Assembly (NCBI GenBank): GCA_949752745.1
Contig: OX457026.1
Coordinates: 48,578,456 to 48,642,455, forward strand
DNA length: 64,000 bases
Origin: Protula sp. h YS-2021
Lineage: Eukaryota > Annelida > Polychaeta > Sabellida > Serpulidae
Direction of reading: 5' to 3'
The notes beneath the pieces were generated by a model. It made no database searches and had not been told where the DNA came from. It saw nothing but the letters and a program-made list of their open reading frames with translations. The translations under genes and the position numbers were made by a program. Shown in pieces: positions 11,401 to 24,463 of this stretch. Within the stretch, counting starts at the first letter, position 1. Every line of letters begins with the position of its first letter.

Positions 11401-12235
11401 CGAGCTCGATCCGGTCGGGTGACGATCGACGTCGAAACCGGAAGTTGGCTAATATCTCAAAAACGGTTAGAGATAGAGCGATTCTGAGCGAGTTTTCGAC
11501 CCGACGGGTTTAAGACAGTTGTATAAACGGGTATCTCGGCGAGCTCGACGCGGTCGGGTGACGATCGACGTCGAAACCGGAAGTTGGCTAATATCTCGAA
11601 AACGGTTAGAGATAGAGCGATTCTGAGCGAATTTTCGGCCCAAAGGGTATAACACACTGTATAAAAAGTGTTCCCGGCGAGCTCGACCCGGTCGGGTACC
11701 GATCGACGTCGAAACCGGAAGTTGGCTAATATCTCAAAAACGGTTAGAGATAGAGCGATTCTGAGCGAATTTTCGAGCCTACGGGTTAAAAACAGTTGTA
11801 TAAAAGGGTATCTCGGCGAGCGCGACCCGGTCGGGTGACGATCGACGTCGAAACCGGAAGTTGGCTAATATCTCGAAAACGGTTAGAGATAGAGCGATTC
11901 TGAGCGAATTTTCGGCCCGAAGGGTATAACACACTGTAGAAAAAGTGGTTCCGACGAGCTCGATCCGGTCGGGAGACGATCGACGTCGAAACCGGAAGTT
12001 GGCTAATATCTCGAAAACGGTTAGAGATAGAGCGATTCTGAGCGAATTTTCGACCCAAAGGGTATAACTCATTGCATGAAAGGGTATCGCGGAGAGGGCG
12101 ACCCGGTCGGATGACGATCGACGTCGAAACCGGAAGTTGGTTATTATCTCGAAAACGGTTAGAGATAGAGCGATTCTGAGCGAATTTTCGACCCAAAGGA
12201 TATAACACACTATATAACATTGTATCTCGGCTTCG
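5490..12235 (+). repeat. Satellite array, ~138.5-bp monomer in ~277-bp dimers, about 48 monomers
   Basis: Each monomer holds CGAAAACGGTTAGAGATAGA, GCGATTCTGAGCGAATTTTC, a variable segment, and GGGTGACGATCGACGTCGAA ACCGGAAGTTGGCTAATATC. The variable segment has two main types (TTTAAAACAGTTGTATAAAAGGG with a GCGAGCGCGACC tail, and ATAACACACTGTATAAAAAG with a GCGAGCTCGATCC tail) that often alternate. A longer period is visible: the rare GTTGTTGAAAAGG variant recurs at 8055 and 9579, 1,524 bases (11 monomers) apart. Array edges are degenerate. Open frames of up to about 200 codons on the minus strand result from monomers without stops and are not genes. Confidence 0.95.
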
Positions 12236-12413
12236 AATTTTCGAGCCTTCGGAGTTAAAACAATTCTAGTGGTGTTTTTGTTTAAAAAGATTTGTCTGAA
12301 TGTGAAAAGTGCTTTCAAATTCTTTTTTTTTTATTAATAAGCCCCCGACAACACGTTTAGTGTAAGCTCCATGATTCTTTATTTCGTCTTTAAGTTTCCC
12401 AATGTACCCCAAT

Positions 12414-12454
12414 ATACCATGTGAGACAATTGCGCTCGCGCAATTAGCTTCTAG
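12414..12454 (+). other. 3-prime terminus of element 1 (subterminal repeat, hairpin, CTAG)
   Basis: In order: ATACCATGTGAG (complement of the 5-prime arm), AC, an 8-bp stem AATTGCGC/GCGCAATT with loop TC, spacer AGCTT, then CTAG followed by TTTT. The order and the 5-nt spacer match the 3-prime end of element 2, although the hairpin sequence is entirely different. Confidence 0.8.
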
Positions 12455-12589
12455 TTTTAAGTCTTTATTCCCACTTGCAAACTTCGTTTCCAAATGGGAA
12501 TAAGTTTGTAGTTTTTCTCGAAATTTCTGTCCTTTTTTTTTCTTTTTTTTCTCTTTTTTTTCCGTCACGGAGGTTTCCAGAAAACTCCT

Positions 12590-13035
12590 CCTACGCTATT
12601 TGACGTAGGACGATGAAATTTGGCACAGTGATAGAGAGTGACGAGATGTCGTGAAATCCGCAAAATTTTTTGACCTTGACCTTCAAGGTCAAGGTCAAAT
12701 TGAGGTCAAAGTTTTTCTGACCTCAAAGTGGTTTCCAGAAAACTCCTCCTACAGGGTTTGTCGTAAAAAGACGGCATGTGGCAGAGACATAGAGGGTAAT
12801 GAGTTGTCGTCAAATCCGTAAAATTTTTTGACCTTGCACCTCAGAGGTCAAGGTCAAAATGAGGTCAAAATATTTTTGGAAACACCTATTAATCACGAAA
12901 AGTAGCCATAAAGGTGCTCAAATCCCACTGTGAATGCATAAAACGTACCCAGTAAAGAGTAAACTTTCATCACTAACCTTGACCTTGAGGGTCAAGGTCA
13001 AAGGTCACGTGATTTCACGCGTCCTTAACGACAGG
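12590..13035 (+). repeat. Conserved 5-prime spacer module of element 2
   Basis: Contains two diverged copies of a block that starts GGTTTCCAGAAAACTCCTCC and passes through TTTGGCACAG-like and TGTCGT words to GACCTTGACCTTCAAGGTCA. It then has a unique AAACACCTATTAATCACGAA segment and a TCAAGGTCA cluster before the satellite. The same order is found in the copies at 50577-53008 (inverted) and 59367-63207. Confidence 0.75.
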
Positions 13036-16000
13036 CCGACTCATCTCGAAAACGATGAGAGATAGAGCGATTTTGAGCTCATTTTCGACCCTTTGGGCCT
13101 AAACAACGTTACATAAGAGGTACCTCGGTGACCTTGACCTTCTGGGTCACGGTCAAGGTCAGAAACCGGAAGTTGACTATTATCTCGATAACGGTTAGAG
13201 ATAGAGCGATTTTGAGCTCATTTTCGACCCTTTGGGCCTAAACAACGTTACATAAGAGGTACCTCGGTGACCTTGACCTTCTGGGTCACGGTCAAGGTCA
13301 AAAACCGGAAGTTGACTATTTTCTCGAAAACGGTTAGAGATAGAGCGATTTTGAGCTCATTTTCGACCCTTTGGGCCTAATCAACGTTACATAAGAGGTA
13401 CCTCGGTGACCTTGAGCTTCTGGGTCACGGTCAAGGTCAAAAACCGGACGTTGACTATTATCTCGATAACGGTTAGAGATAGAGCGATTTTGAGCTCATT
13501 TTCGACCCTTTGGGCCTAAACAACGTTACATAAGAGGTACCTCGGTGACCTTGACCTTCTGGGTCACGGTCAAGGTCAAAAACCGGAAGTTGACTATTAT
13601 CTCGAAAACGGTTAGAGATAGAGCGATTTTGAGCTCATTTTCGACCCTTTGGGCCTAAAAGAGGTTATATTAGAGGTACCTCAGTGACCTTGACCTCCTC
13701 CGTCAAGGTCAAGGTCAAAAACCGGAAGTTGACCATTATCTCGAAAACGGTTAGAGATAGAGCGATTTTGAGCTTATTTTCGACCCTTTGGGCCTAAAAG
13801 ACGTTATATAAGAGGTACCTCGGTGACCTTGACCTCCTCCGTCAAGGTCAAGGTCAAAAACCGGAAGTTGACTATTATCTCGAAAACGGTTAGAGATAGA
13901 GCGATTTTGAGCTCATTTTCGACCCTTTGGGCCTAATCAACGTTACATAAGAGGTACCTCGGTGACCTTGACCTTCTGGGTCACGGTCAAGGTCAGAAAC
14001 CGGACGTTGACTATTATCTCGATAACGGTTAGAGATAGAGCGATTTTGAGCTCATTTTCGACCCTTTGGGCCTAAACAACGTTACATAAGAGGTACCTCG
14101 GTGACCTTGACCTTCTGGGTCACGGTCAAGGTCAAAAACCGGAAGTTGACTATTTTCTCGAAAACGGTTAGAGATAGAGCGATTTTGAGCTCATTTTCGA
14201 CCCTTTGGGCCTAATCAACGTTACATAAGAGGTACCTCGGTGACCTTGAGCTTCTGGGTCACGGTCAAGGTCAAAAACCGGAAGTTGACTATTATCTCGA
14301 TAACGGTTAGAGATAGAGCGATTTTGAGCTCATTTTCGACCCTTTGGGCCTAAACAACGTTACATAAGAGGTACCTCGGTGACCTTGACCTTCTGGGTCA
14401 CGGTCAAGGTCAAAAACCGGAAGTTGACTATTATCTCGAAAACGGTTAGAGATAGAGCGATTTTGAGCTCATTTTCGACCCTTTGGGCCTAAAAGACGTT
14501 ATATAAGAGGTACCTCGGTGACCTTGACCTCCTCCGTCAAGGTCAAGGTCAAAAACCGGAAGTTGACTATTATCTCGAAAACGGTTAGAGATAGAGCGAT
14601 TTTGAGCTCATTTTCGACCCTTTGGACCTAATCAACGTTACATAAGAGGTACCTCGGTGACCTTGACCTTCTGGGTCACGGTCAAGGTCAGAAACCGGAC
14701 GTTGACTATTATCTCCATAACGGTTAGAGATAGAGCGATTTTGAGCTCATTTTCGACCCTTTGGACCTACACAACGTTACATAAGAGGTACCTCGGTGAC
14801 CTTGACCTTCTGGGTCACGGTCAAGGTCAAAAACCGGAAGTTGACTATTATCTCGATAACGGTTAGAGATAGAGCGATTTTGAGCTCATTTTCGACCCTT
14901 TGGGCCTAAACAACGTTACATAAGAGGTACCTCGGTGACCTTGACCTTCTGGGTCACGGTCAAGGTCAAAAACCGGAAGTTGACTATTATCTCGATAACG
15001 GTTAGAGATAGAGCGATTTTGAGCTCATTTTCGACCCTTTGGGCCTAAACAACGTTACATAAGAGGTACCTCGGTGACCTTGACCTTCTGGGTCACGGTC
15101 AAGGTCAAAAACCGGAAGTTGACTATTATCTCGAAAACGGTTAGAGATAGAGCGATTTTGAGCTTATTTTCGACCCTTTGGGCCTAAAAGACGTTATATA
15201 AGAGGTACCTCGGTGACCTTGACCTCCTCCGTCAAGGTCAAGGTCAAAAACCGGAAGTTGACTATTATCTCGAAAACGGTTAGAGATAGAGCGATTTTGA
15301 GCTCATTTTCGACCCTTTGGGCCTAATCAACGTTACATAAGAGGTACCTCGGTGACCTTGACCTTCTGGGTCACGGTCAAGGTCAGAAACCGGACGTTGA
15401 CTATTATCTCGATAACGGTTAGAGATAGAGCGATTTTGAGCTCATTTTCGACCCTTTGGGCCTAAACAACGTTACATAAGAGGTACCTCGGTGACCTTGA
15501 CCTTCTGGGTCACGGTCAAGGTCAAAAACCGGAAGTTGACTATTTTCTCGAAAACGGTTAGAGATAGAGCGATTTTGAGCTCATTTTCGACCCTTTGGGC
15601 CTAATCAACGTTACATAAGAGGTACCTCGGTGACCTTGAGCTTCTGGGTCACGGTCAAGGTCAAAAACCGGAAGTTGACTATTATCTCGATAACGGTTAG
15701 AGATAGAGCGATTTTGAGCTCATTTTCGACCCTTTGGGCCTAAACAACGTTACATAAGAGGTACCTCGGTGACCTTGACCTTCTGGGTCACGGTCAAGGT
15801 CAAAAACCGGAAGTTGACTATTATCTCGAAAACGGTTAGAGATAGAGCGATTTTGAGCTCATTTTCGACCCTTTGGGCCTAAAAGAGGTTATATTAGAGG
15901 TACCTCAGTGACCTTGACCTCCTCCGTCAAGGTCAAGGTCAAAAACCGGAAGTTGACCATTATCTCTAAAACGGTTAGAGATAGAGCGATTTTGAGCTAA

Positions 16001-19000
16001 TTTTCGACCCTTTGGGCCTAAAAGACGTTATATAAGAGGTACCTCGGTGACCTTGACCTCCTCCGTCAAGGTCAAGGTCAAAAACCGGAAGTTGACTATT
16101 ATCTCGAAAACGGTTAGAGATAGAGCGATTTTGAGCTCATTTTCGACCCTTTGGACCTAATCAACGTTACATAAGAGGTACCTCGGTGACCTTGACCTTC
16201 TGGGTCACGGTCAAGGTCAGAAACCGGACGTTGACTATTATCTCCATAACGGTTAGAGATAGAGCGATTTTGAGCTCATTTTCGACCCTTTGGACCTACA
16301 CAACGTTACATAAGAGGTACCTCGGTGACCTTGACCTTCTGGGTCACGGTCAAGGTCAAAAACCGGAAGTTGACTATTATCTCGATAACGGTTAGAGATA
16401 GAGCGATTTTGAGCTCATTTTCGACCCTTTGGGCCTAAACAACGTTACATAAGAGGTACCTCGGTGACCTTGACCTTCTGGGTCACGGTCAAGGTCAAAA
16501 ACCGGAAGTTGACTATTATCTCGATAACGGTTAGAGATAGAGCGATTTTGAGCTCATTTTCGACCGTTTGGACCTACACAACGTTACATAAGAGGTACCT
16601 CGGTGATCTTGACCTTCCGGGTCACGGTCAAGGTCAAAAACCGGAAGTTGACTATTATCTCGATAACGGTTAGAGATAGAGCGATTTTGAGCTAATTTTC
16701 GACCCTTTGGGCCTAAAAAACGTTATATAAGAGGTACCTCGGTGACCTTGACCTCCTCCGTCAAGGTCAAGGTCAAAAACCGGAAGTTGACTATTATCTC
16801 GAAAACGGTTAGAGATAGAGCGATTTTGAGCTCATTTTCGACCCTTTGGGCCTAATCAACGTTACATAAGAGGTACCTCGGTGACCTTGACCTTCTGGGT
16901 CACGGTCAAGGTCAGAAACCGGACGTTGACTATTATCTCGATAACGGTTAGAGATAGAGCGATTTTGAGCTCATTTTCGACCCTTTGGGCCTAAACAACG
17001 TTACATAAGAGGTACCTCGGTGACCTTGACCTTCTGGGTCACGGTCAAGGTCAAAAACCGGAAGTTGACTATTTTCTCGAAAACGGTTAGAGATAGAGCG
17101 ATTTTGAGCTCATTTTCGACCCTTTGGGCCTAATCAACGTTACATAAGAGGTACCTCGGTGACCTTGAGCTTCTGGGTCACGGTCAAGGTCAAAAACCGG
17201 AAGTTGACTATTATCTCGATAACGGTTAGAGATAGAGCGATTTTGAGCTCATTTTCGACCCTTTGGGCCTAAACAACGTTACATAAGAGGTACCTCGGTG
17301 ACCTTGACCTTCTGGGTCACGGTCAAGGTCAAAAACCGGAAGTTGACTATTATCTCGAAAACGGTTAGAGATAGAGCGATTTTGAGCTCATTTTCGACCC
17401 TTTGGGCCTAAAAGAGGTTATATTAGAGGTACCTCAGTGACCTTGACCTCCTCCGTCAAGGTCAAGGTCAAAAACCGGAAGTTGACCATTATCTCTAAAA
17501 CGGTTAGAGATAGAGCGATTTTGAGCTAATTTTCGACCCTTTGGGCCTAAAAGACGTTATATAAGAGGTACCTCGGTGACCTTGACCTCCTCCGTCAAGG
17601 TCAAGGTCAAAAACCGGAAGTTGACTATTATCTCGAAAACGGTTAGAGATAGAGCGATTTTGAGCTCATTTTCGACCCTTTGGACCTAATCAACGTTACA
17701 TAAGAGGTACCTCGGTGACCTTGACCTTCTGGGTCACGGTCAAGGTCAGAAACCGGACGTTGACTATTATCTCCATAACGGTTAGAGATAGAGCGATTTT
17801 GAGCTCATTTTCGACCCTTTGGACCTACACAACGTTACATAAGAGGTACCTCGGTGACCTTGACCTTCTGGGTCACGGTCAAGGTCAAAAACCGGAAGTT
17901 GACTATTATCTCGATAACGGTTAGAGATAGAGCGATTTTGAGCTCATTTTCGACCCTTTGGGCCTAAACAACGTTACATAAGAGGTACCTCGGTGACCTT
18001 GACCTTCTGGGTCACGGTCAAGGTCAAAAACCGGAAGTTGACTATTATCTCGATAACGGTTAGAGATAGAGCGATTTTGAGCTCATTTTCGACCGTTTGG
18101 ACCTACACAACGTTACATAAGAGGTACCTCGGTGATCTTGACCTTCCGGGTCACGGTCAAGGTCAAAAACCGGAAGTTGACTATTATCTCGATAACGGTT
18201 AGAGATAGAGCGATTTTGAGCTAATTTTCGACCCTTTGGGCCTAAAAAACGTTATATAAGAGGTACCTCGGTGACCTTGACCTCCTCCGTCAAGGTCAAG
18301 GTCAAAAACCGGAAGTTGACTATTATCTCGAAAACGGTTAGAGATAGAGCGATTTTGAGCTCATTTTCGACCCTTTGGGCCTAATCAACGTTACATAAGA
18401 GGTACCTCGGTGACCTTGACCTTCTGGGTCACGGTCAAGGTCAGAAACCGGACGTTGACTATTATCTCGATAACGGTTAGAGATAGAGCGATTTTGAGCT
18501 CATTTTCGACCCTTTGGGCCTAAACAACGTTACATAAGAGGTACCTCGGTGACCTTGACCTTCTGGGTCACGGTCAAGGTCAAAAACCGGAAGTTGACTA
18601 TTTTCTCGAAAACGGTTAGAGATAGAGCGATTTTGAGCTCATTTTCGACCCTTTGGGCCTAATCAACGTTACATAAGAGGTACCTCGGTGACCTTGAGCT
18701 TCTGGGTCACGGTCAAGGTCAAAAACCGGAAGTTGACTATTATCTCGATAACGGTTAGAGATAGAGCGATTTTGAGCTCATTTTCGACCCTTTGGGCCTA
18801 AACAACGTTACATAAGAGGTACCTCGGTGACCTTGACCTTCTGGGTCACGGTCAAGGTCAAAAACCGGAAGTTGACTATTATCTCGAAAACGGTTAGAGA
18901 TAGAGCGATTTTGAGCTCATTTTCGACCCTTTGGGCCTAAAAGAGGTTATATTAGAGGTACCTCAGTGACCTTGACCTCCTCCGTCAAGGTCAAGGTCAA

Positions 19001-22000
19001 AAACCGGAAGTTGACCATTATCTCTAAAACGGTTAGAGATAGAGCGATTTTGAGCTAATTTTCGACCCTTTGGGCCTAAAAGACGTTATATAAGAGGTAC
19101 CTCGGTGACCTTGACCTCCTCCGTCAAGGTCAAGGTCAAAAACCGGAAGTTGACTATTATCTCGAAAACGGTTAGAGATAGAGCGATTTTGAGCTCATTT
19201 TCGACCCTTTGGACCTAATCAACGTTACATAAGAGGTACCTCGGTGACCTTGACCTTCTGGGTCACGGTCAAGGTCAGAAACCGGACGTTGACTATTATC
19301 TCCATAACGGTTAGAGATAGAGCGATTTTGAGCTCATTTTCGACCCTTTGGACCTACACAACGTTACATAAGAGGTACCTCGGTGACCTTGACCTTCTGG
19401 GTCACGGTCAAGGTCAAAAACCGGAAGTTGACTATTATCTCGATAACGGTTAGAGATAGAGCGATTTTGAGCTCATTTTCGACCCTTTGGGCCTAAACAA
19501 CGTTACATAAGAGGTACCTCGGTGACCTTGACCTTCTGGGTCACGGTCAAGGTCAAAAACCGGAAGTTGACTATTATCTCGATAACGGTTAGAGATAGAG
19601 CGATTTTGAGCTCATTTTCGACCGTTTGGACCTACACAACGTTACATAAGAGGTACCTCGGTGATCTTGACCTTCCGGGTCACGGTCAAGGTCAAAAACC
19701 GGAAGTTGACTATTATCTCGATAACGGTTAGAGATAGAGCCATTTTGAGCTCATTTTCGACCCTTTGGGCCTAAACAACGTTACATAAGAGGTACCTTGG
19801 TGATCTTGACCTTCTGGGTCACGGTCAAGGTCAAAAACCGGAAGTTGACTATAATCTCGATAACAGTTAGAGATAGAACGATTTTGAGCTCATTTTCGAC
19901 CCTTTGGACCTACACAACGTTACATAAGAGGTACCTCGGTGATCTTGACCTTCCGGGTCACGGTCAAGGTCAAAAACCGGAAGTTGACTATTTTCTCGAA
20001 AACGGTTAGAGATAGAGCGATTTTGAGCTCATTTTCGACCCTTTGGGCCTAATCAACGTTATATAAGAGGTACCTCGGTGACCTTGACCTTCTGGGTCAC
20101 GGTCAAGGTCAAAAACCGGAAGTTGACTATTATCTCGATAACGGTTAGAGATAGAGCGATTTTGAGCTCATTTTCGACCCTTTGGGCGTAAACAACGTTA
20201 CATAAGAGGTACCTCGGTGACCTTGACCTTCTGGGTCACGGTCAAGGTCAAAAACCGGAAGTTGACTATTATCTCGAAAACGGTTAGAGATAGAGCGATT
20301 TTGAGCTCATTTTCGACCCTTTGGGCCTAAAAGAGGTTATATTAGAGGTACCTCAGTGATCTTGACCTCCTCCGTCAAGGTCAAGGTCAAAAACCGGAAG
20401 TTGACCATTATCTCGAAAACGGTTAGAGATAGAGCGATTTTGAGCTTATTTTCGACCCTTTGGGCCTAAAAGATGTTATATAAGAGGTACCTCGGTGACC
20501 TTGACCTCCTCCTTCAAGGTCAAGGTCAGAAACCGGAAGTTGACTATTATCTCGATAACGGTTAGAGATAGAGCGATTTTGAGCTCATTTTCGACCCTTT
20601 GGACCTACACAACGTTACATAAGAGGTACCTCGGTGACCTTGACCTTCTGGGTCACGGTCAAGGTCAAAAACCGGAAGTTGACTACTATCTCGATAACGG
20701 TTAGAGATAGAGCGATTTTGAGCTCATTTTCGACCCTTTGGGCCTAAACAACGTTACATAAGAGGTACCTCGGTGACCTTGACCTTCTGGGTCACGGTCA
20801 AGGTAAAAAACCGGAAGTTGACTATTATCTCGATAACGGTTAGAGATAGAGCGATTTTGAGCTCATTTTCGACCCTTTGGACCTACACAACGTTACATAA
20901 GAGGTACCTCGGTGATCTTGACCTTCCGGGTCACGGTCAAGGTCAAAAACCGGAAGTTGACTATTATCTCGATAACGGTTAGAGATAGAGCCATTTTGAG
21001 CTCATTTTCGACCCTTTGGGCCTAAACAACGTTACATAAGAGGTACCTTGGTGATCTTGACCTTCTGGGTCACGGTCAAGGTCAAAAACCGGACGTTGAC
21101 TATAATCTCGATGACAGTGAGAGATAGAACGATTTTGAGCTCATTTTCGACCCTTTGGACCTACACAACGTTACATAAGAGGTACCTCGGTGATCTTGAC
21201 CTTCCGGGTCACGGTCAAGGTCAAAAACCGGAAGTCTACTATTATCTCGATAACGGTTAGAGATAGAGCGATCTTGAGCTCATTTTCGACCCTTTGGGCC
21301 TAATCAACGTTATATAAGAGGTACCTCGGTGACCTTGACCTTCTGGGTCACGGTCAAGGTCAAAAACCGGAAGTTGACTATTATCTCGATAACGGTTAGA
21401 GATAGAGCGATTTTGAGCTCATTTTCGACCCTTTGGACCTACACAACGTTACATAAGAGGTACCTCGGTGACCTTGACCTTCTGGGTCACGGTCAAGGTC
21501 AAAAACCGGAAGTTGACTATTATCTCGATAACGGTTAGAGATAGAGCGATTTTGAGCTCATTTTCGACCCTTTGGGCCTCAACAAACGTTACATGAGGGG
21601 TACCTCGGTGACCTTGACCTTCTGGGTCACGGTCAAGGTCAGAAACCGGACGTTGACTATTATCTCGATAACGGTTAGAGATAGAGCGATTTTGAGCTCA
21701 TTTTCGACCCTTTGGACCTACACAACGTTACATAAGAGGTACCTCGGTGACCTTGACCTTCTGGGTCACGGTCAAGGTCAAAAACCGGAAGTTGACTATT
21801 ATCTCGATAACGGTTAGAGATAGAGCCATTTTGAGCTCATTTTCGACCCTTTGGGCCTAAACAACGTTACATAAGAGGTACCTCGGTGACCTTGACCTTC
21901 TGGGTCACGGTCAAGGTCAAAAACCGAAAATTGACCATTATCTCGATAACGGTTAGAGATAGAGCGATTTTGAGCTCATTTTCGACCCTTTGGACCTAAT

Positions 22001-24330
22001 CAACGTTACATAAGAGGTACCTCGGTGATCTTGACCTTCCGGGTCACGGTCAAGGTCAAAAACCGGAAGTTGACTATTATCTCGATAACGGTTAGAGATA
22101 GAGCCATTTTGAGCTCATTTTCGACCCTTTGGGCCTAAACAACGTTACATAAGAGGTACCTTGGTGATCTTGACCTTCTGGGTCACGGTCAAGGTCAAAA
22201 ACCGGAAGTTGACTATAATCTCGATAACAGTTAGAGATAGAACGATTTTGAGCTCATTTTCGACCCTTTGGACCTACACAACGTTACATAAGAGGTACCT
22301 CGGTGATCTTGACCTTCCGGGTCACGGTCAAGGTCAAAAACCGGAAGTCTACTATTATCTCGATAACGGTTAGAGATAGAGCGATTTTTAGCTCATTTTC
22401 GACCCTTTCGGCCTAATCAACGTTATATAAGAGGTACCTCGGTGATCTTGACCTTCTGGGTCACGGTCAAGGTCAAAAACCGGAAGTTGACTATTATCTC
22501 GATAACGGTTAGAGATAGAGCGATTTTGAGCTCATTTTCGACCCTTTGGACCTACACAACGTTACATAAGAGGTACCTCGGTGACCTTGACCTTCTGGGT
22601 CACGGTCAAGGTCAAAAACCGGAAGTTGACTATTATCTCGATAACGGTTAGAGATAGAGCGATTTTGAGCTCATTTTCGACCCTTTGGGCCTAAACAAAC
22701 GTTACATGAGGGGTACCTCGGTGACCTTGACCTTCTGGGTCACGGTCAAGGTCAGAAACCGGAAGTTGACTATTATCTCGATAACGGTTAGAGATAGAGC
22801 GATCTTGAGCTCATTTTCGACCCTTTGGGCCTAATCAACGTTACATAAGAGGTACCTCGGTGATCTTGACCTTCTGGGTCACGGTCAAGGTCAAAAACCG
22901 GAAGTTGACTACTATCTCGATAACGGTTAGTGATAGAGCGATTTTGAGCTCATTTTCGACCCTTTGGGCCTAAACAACGTTACATAAGAGGTACCTTGGT
23001 GATCTTGACCTTCTGGGTCACGGTCAAGGTCAAAAACCGGAAGTCTACTATTATCTCGATAACGGTTAGAGATAGAGCGATTTTTAGCTCATTTTCGACC
23101 CTTTGGGCCTAAACAACGTTACATAAGAGGTACCTTGGTGATCTTGACCTTCTGGGTCACGGTCAAGGTCAAAAACCGGAAGTTGACTATTATCTCGATA
23201 ACGGTTAGAGATAGAGCGATTTTGAGCTCATTTTCGACCCTTTGGACCTACACAACGTTACATAAGAGGTACCTCGGTGATCTTGACCTTCCGGGTCACG
23301 GTCAAGGTCAAAAACCGGAAGTTGACTATTATCTCGATAACGGTTAGAGATAGAGCGATTTTGAGCTCATTTTCGACCCTTTGGGCCTAAACAAACGTTA
23401 CATGAGGGGTACCTCGGTGACCTTGACCTTCTGGGTCACGGTCAAGGTCAGAAACCGGACGTTGACTATTATCTCGATAACGGTTAGAGATAGAGCGATT
23501 TTGAGCTCATTTTCGACCTTTTTCACCTACACAACGTTACATAAGAGGTACCTCGGTGACCTTGACCTTCTGGGTCACGGTCAAGGTCAAAAACCGGAAG
23601 TTGACTATTATCTCGATAACGGTTAGAGATAGAGCGATTTTGAGCTCATTTTCGACCCTTTGGGCCTAAACAACGTTACATAAGAGGTACCTCGGTGACC
23701 TTGACCTTCTGGGTCACGGTCAAGGTCAAAAACCGGAAGTTGACTATTATCTCGATAACGGTTAGAGATAGAGCGATTTTGAGCTCATTTTCGACCCTTT
23801 GGACCTACACAACGTTACATAAGAGGTACCTCGGTGATCTTGACCTTCCGGGTCACGGTCAAGGTCAAAAACCGGAAGTTGACTATTATCTCGATAACGG
23901 TTAGAGATAGAGCGATTTTGAGCTCATTTTCGACCCTTTGGGCGTAAACAACGTTACATAAGAGGTACCTCGGTGACCTTGACCTTCTGAGTCACGGTCA
24001 AGGTCAAAAACCGGAAGTTGACTATTATCTCGAAAATGGTTAGAGATAGAGCGATTTTGAGCTCATTTTCGATCCTTTGGGCCTAAACAACGTTACATAA
24101 GAGGTACCTCGGTGACCTTGACTTCTGCGTCTCGGTCAAGGTCAAAAGCCCGAAGTTGACTATTATCTCGAAAACGGTTAGAGATAGAGCGATTTTGAGC
24201 TCATTTTCGACCCTTTGGGCCTAAACAACGTTACATAAGAGGTCCCTCGGTGATCTTGACCTCCATCGTGGTCAAGGTCAAAAACTGCAAGTGGACCAGT
24301 ATCTCAAAAATGGTTAGAAAACTGAATTTG
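13036..24330 (+). repeat. Satellite array, ~139-bp monomer, about 81 monomers, with 1,529-bp higher-order units
   Basis: Monomer order: CGAAAACGGTTAGAGATAGA, GCGATTTTGAGCTCATTTTC, GACCCTTTGGGCCTAA, a short variable part, AAGAGGTACCTCGGTGACC, then TTGACCTTCTGGGTCACGGT or the alternative CTCCTCCGTCAAGGTCAAGG, and ACCGGAAGTTGACTATTATC. From about 14.6 to 19.7 kb a block of 11 monomers repeats with a 1,529-bp period: marker variants occur at 14657, 16186, 17715 and 19244, and the CTATTTTCTCG variant at 15541, 17070 and 18599. After 19.7 kb longer periods of 7-9 monomers appear instead. The last monomers decay into a unique AAACTGAATTTGATT segment. Confidence 0.95.
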
Positions 24331-24463
24331 ATTTTTTTGTGCCCAAATGACGTTACATTATATTCACTTCGATGGCCTCGTTTAAGATAATAATCCGGAA
24401 GCTGACAATTATTTTGAAAAACTCTGAAAAATGTGTCTTTGACCAAATATGTTGTGTCTCTGC

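Larger units (their letters stand above)
5059..12454 (+). mobile_element. Helitron-like (HINE/Helentron type) element 1, satellite-filled
   Basis: Left end: a hairpin at 5060-5088, then poly-T (5109-5169), then a 150-bp spacer present twice, then about 6.7 kb of satellite. Right end: ATACCATGTGAG (12414-12425), the exact complement of CTCACATGGTAT at 5060-5071; then a hairpin AATTGCGC/GCGCAATT (12428-12445), five bases, and CTAG (12451-12454) before a T-run. A hairpin a few bases before CTRR followed by T is the known Helitron 3-prime signature. Tandem repeats in the core and subterminal inverted repeats are known for the non-coding Helentron relatives. No Rep/helicase frame is present, so it is non-autonomous. 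Confidence 0.75.

Noticed and set aside
5926..12318. Long minus-strand frames (up to about 200 codons) with repeated motifs such as SISNRFRDISQLPVSTSIVT
   Set aside because: They are produced by monomers that happen to lack stops in this frame, repeat every 138-139 bases, and break wherever a monomer variant introduces a stop. No start context, splice sites or non-repeat sequence supports a protein.
12266..12568. Lys-rich minus-strand frame (MTEKKEKKKKKKGQKF)
   Set aside because: It is the translated poly-T tract and 5-prime end of element 2; the same peptide appears on the inverted copy at 52900.
14657..23904. About twenty plus-strand frames of 69-81 codons starting MTLTFWVTVKV
   Set aside because: Same reason: each spans about one and a half satellite monomers and is repeated with the monomer.
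5490..24330. CRISPR-like array
   Set aside because: The units are contiguous 139-bp monomers without unique spacers, in a eukaryotic genome with splice sites and polyA signals.
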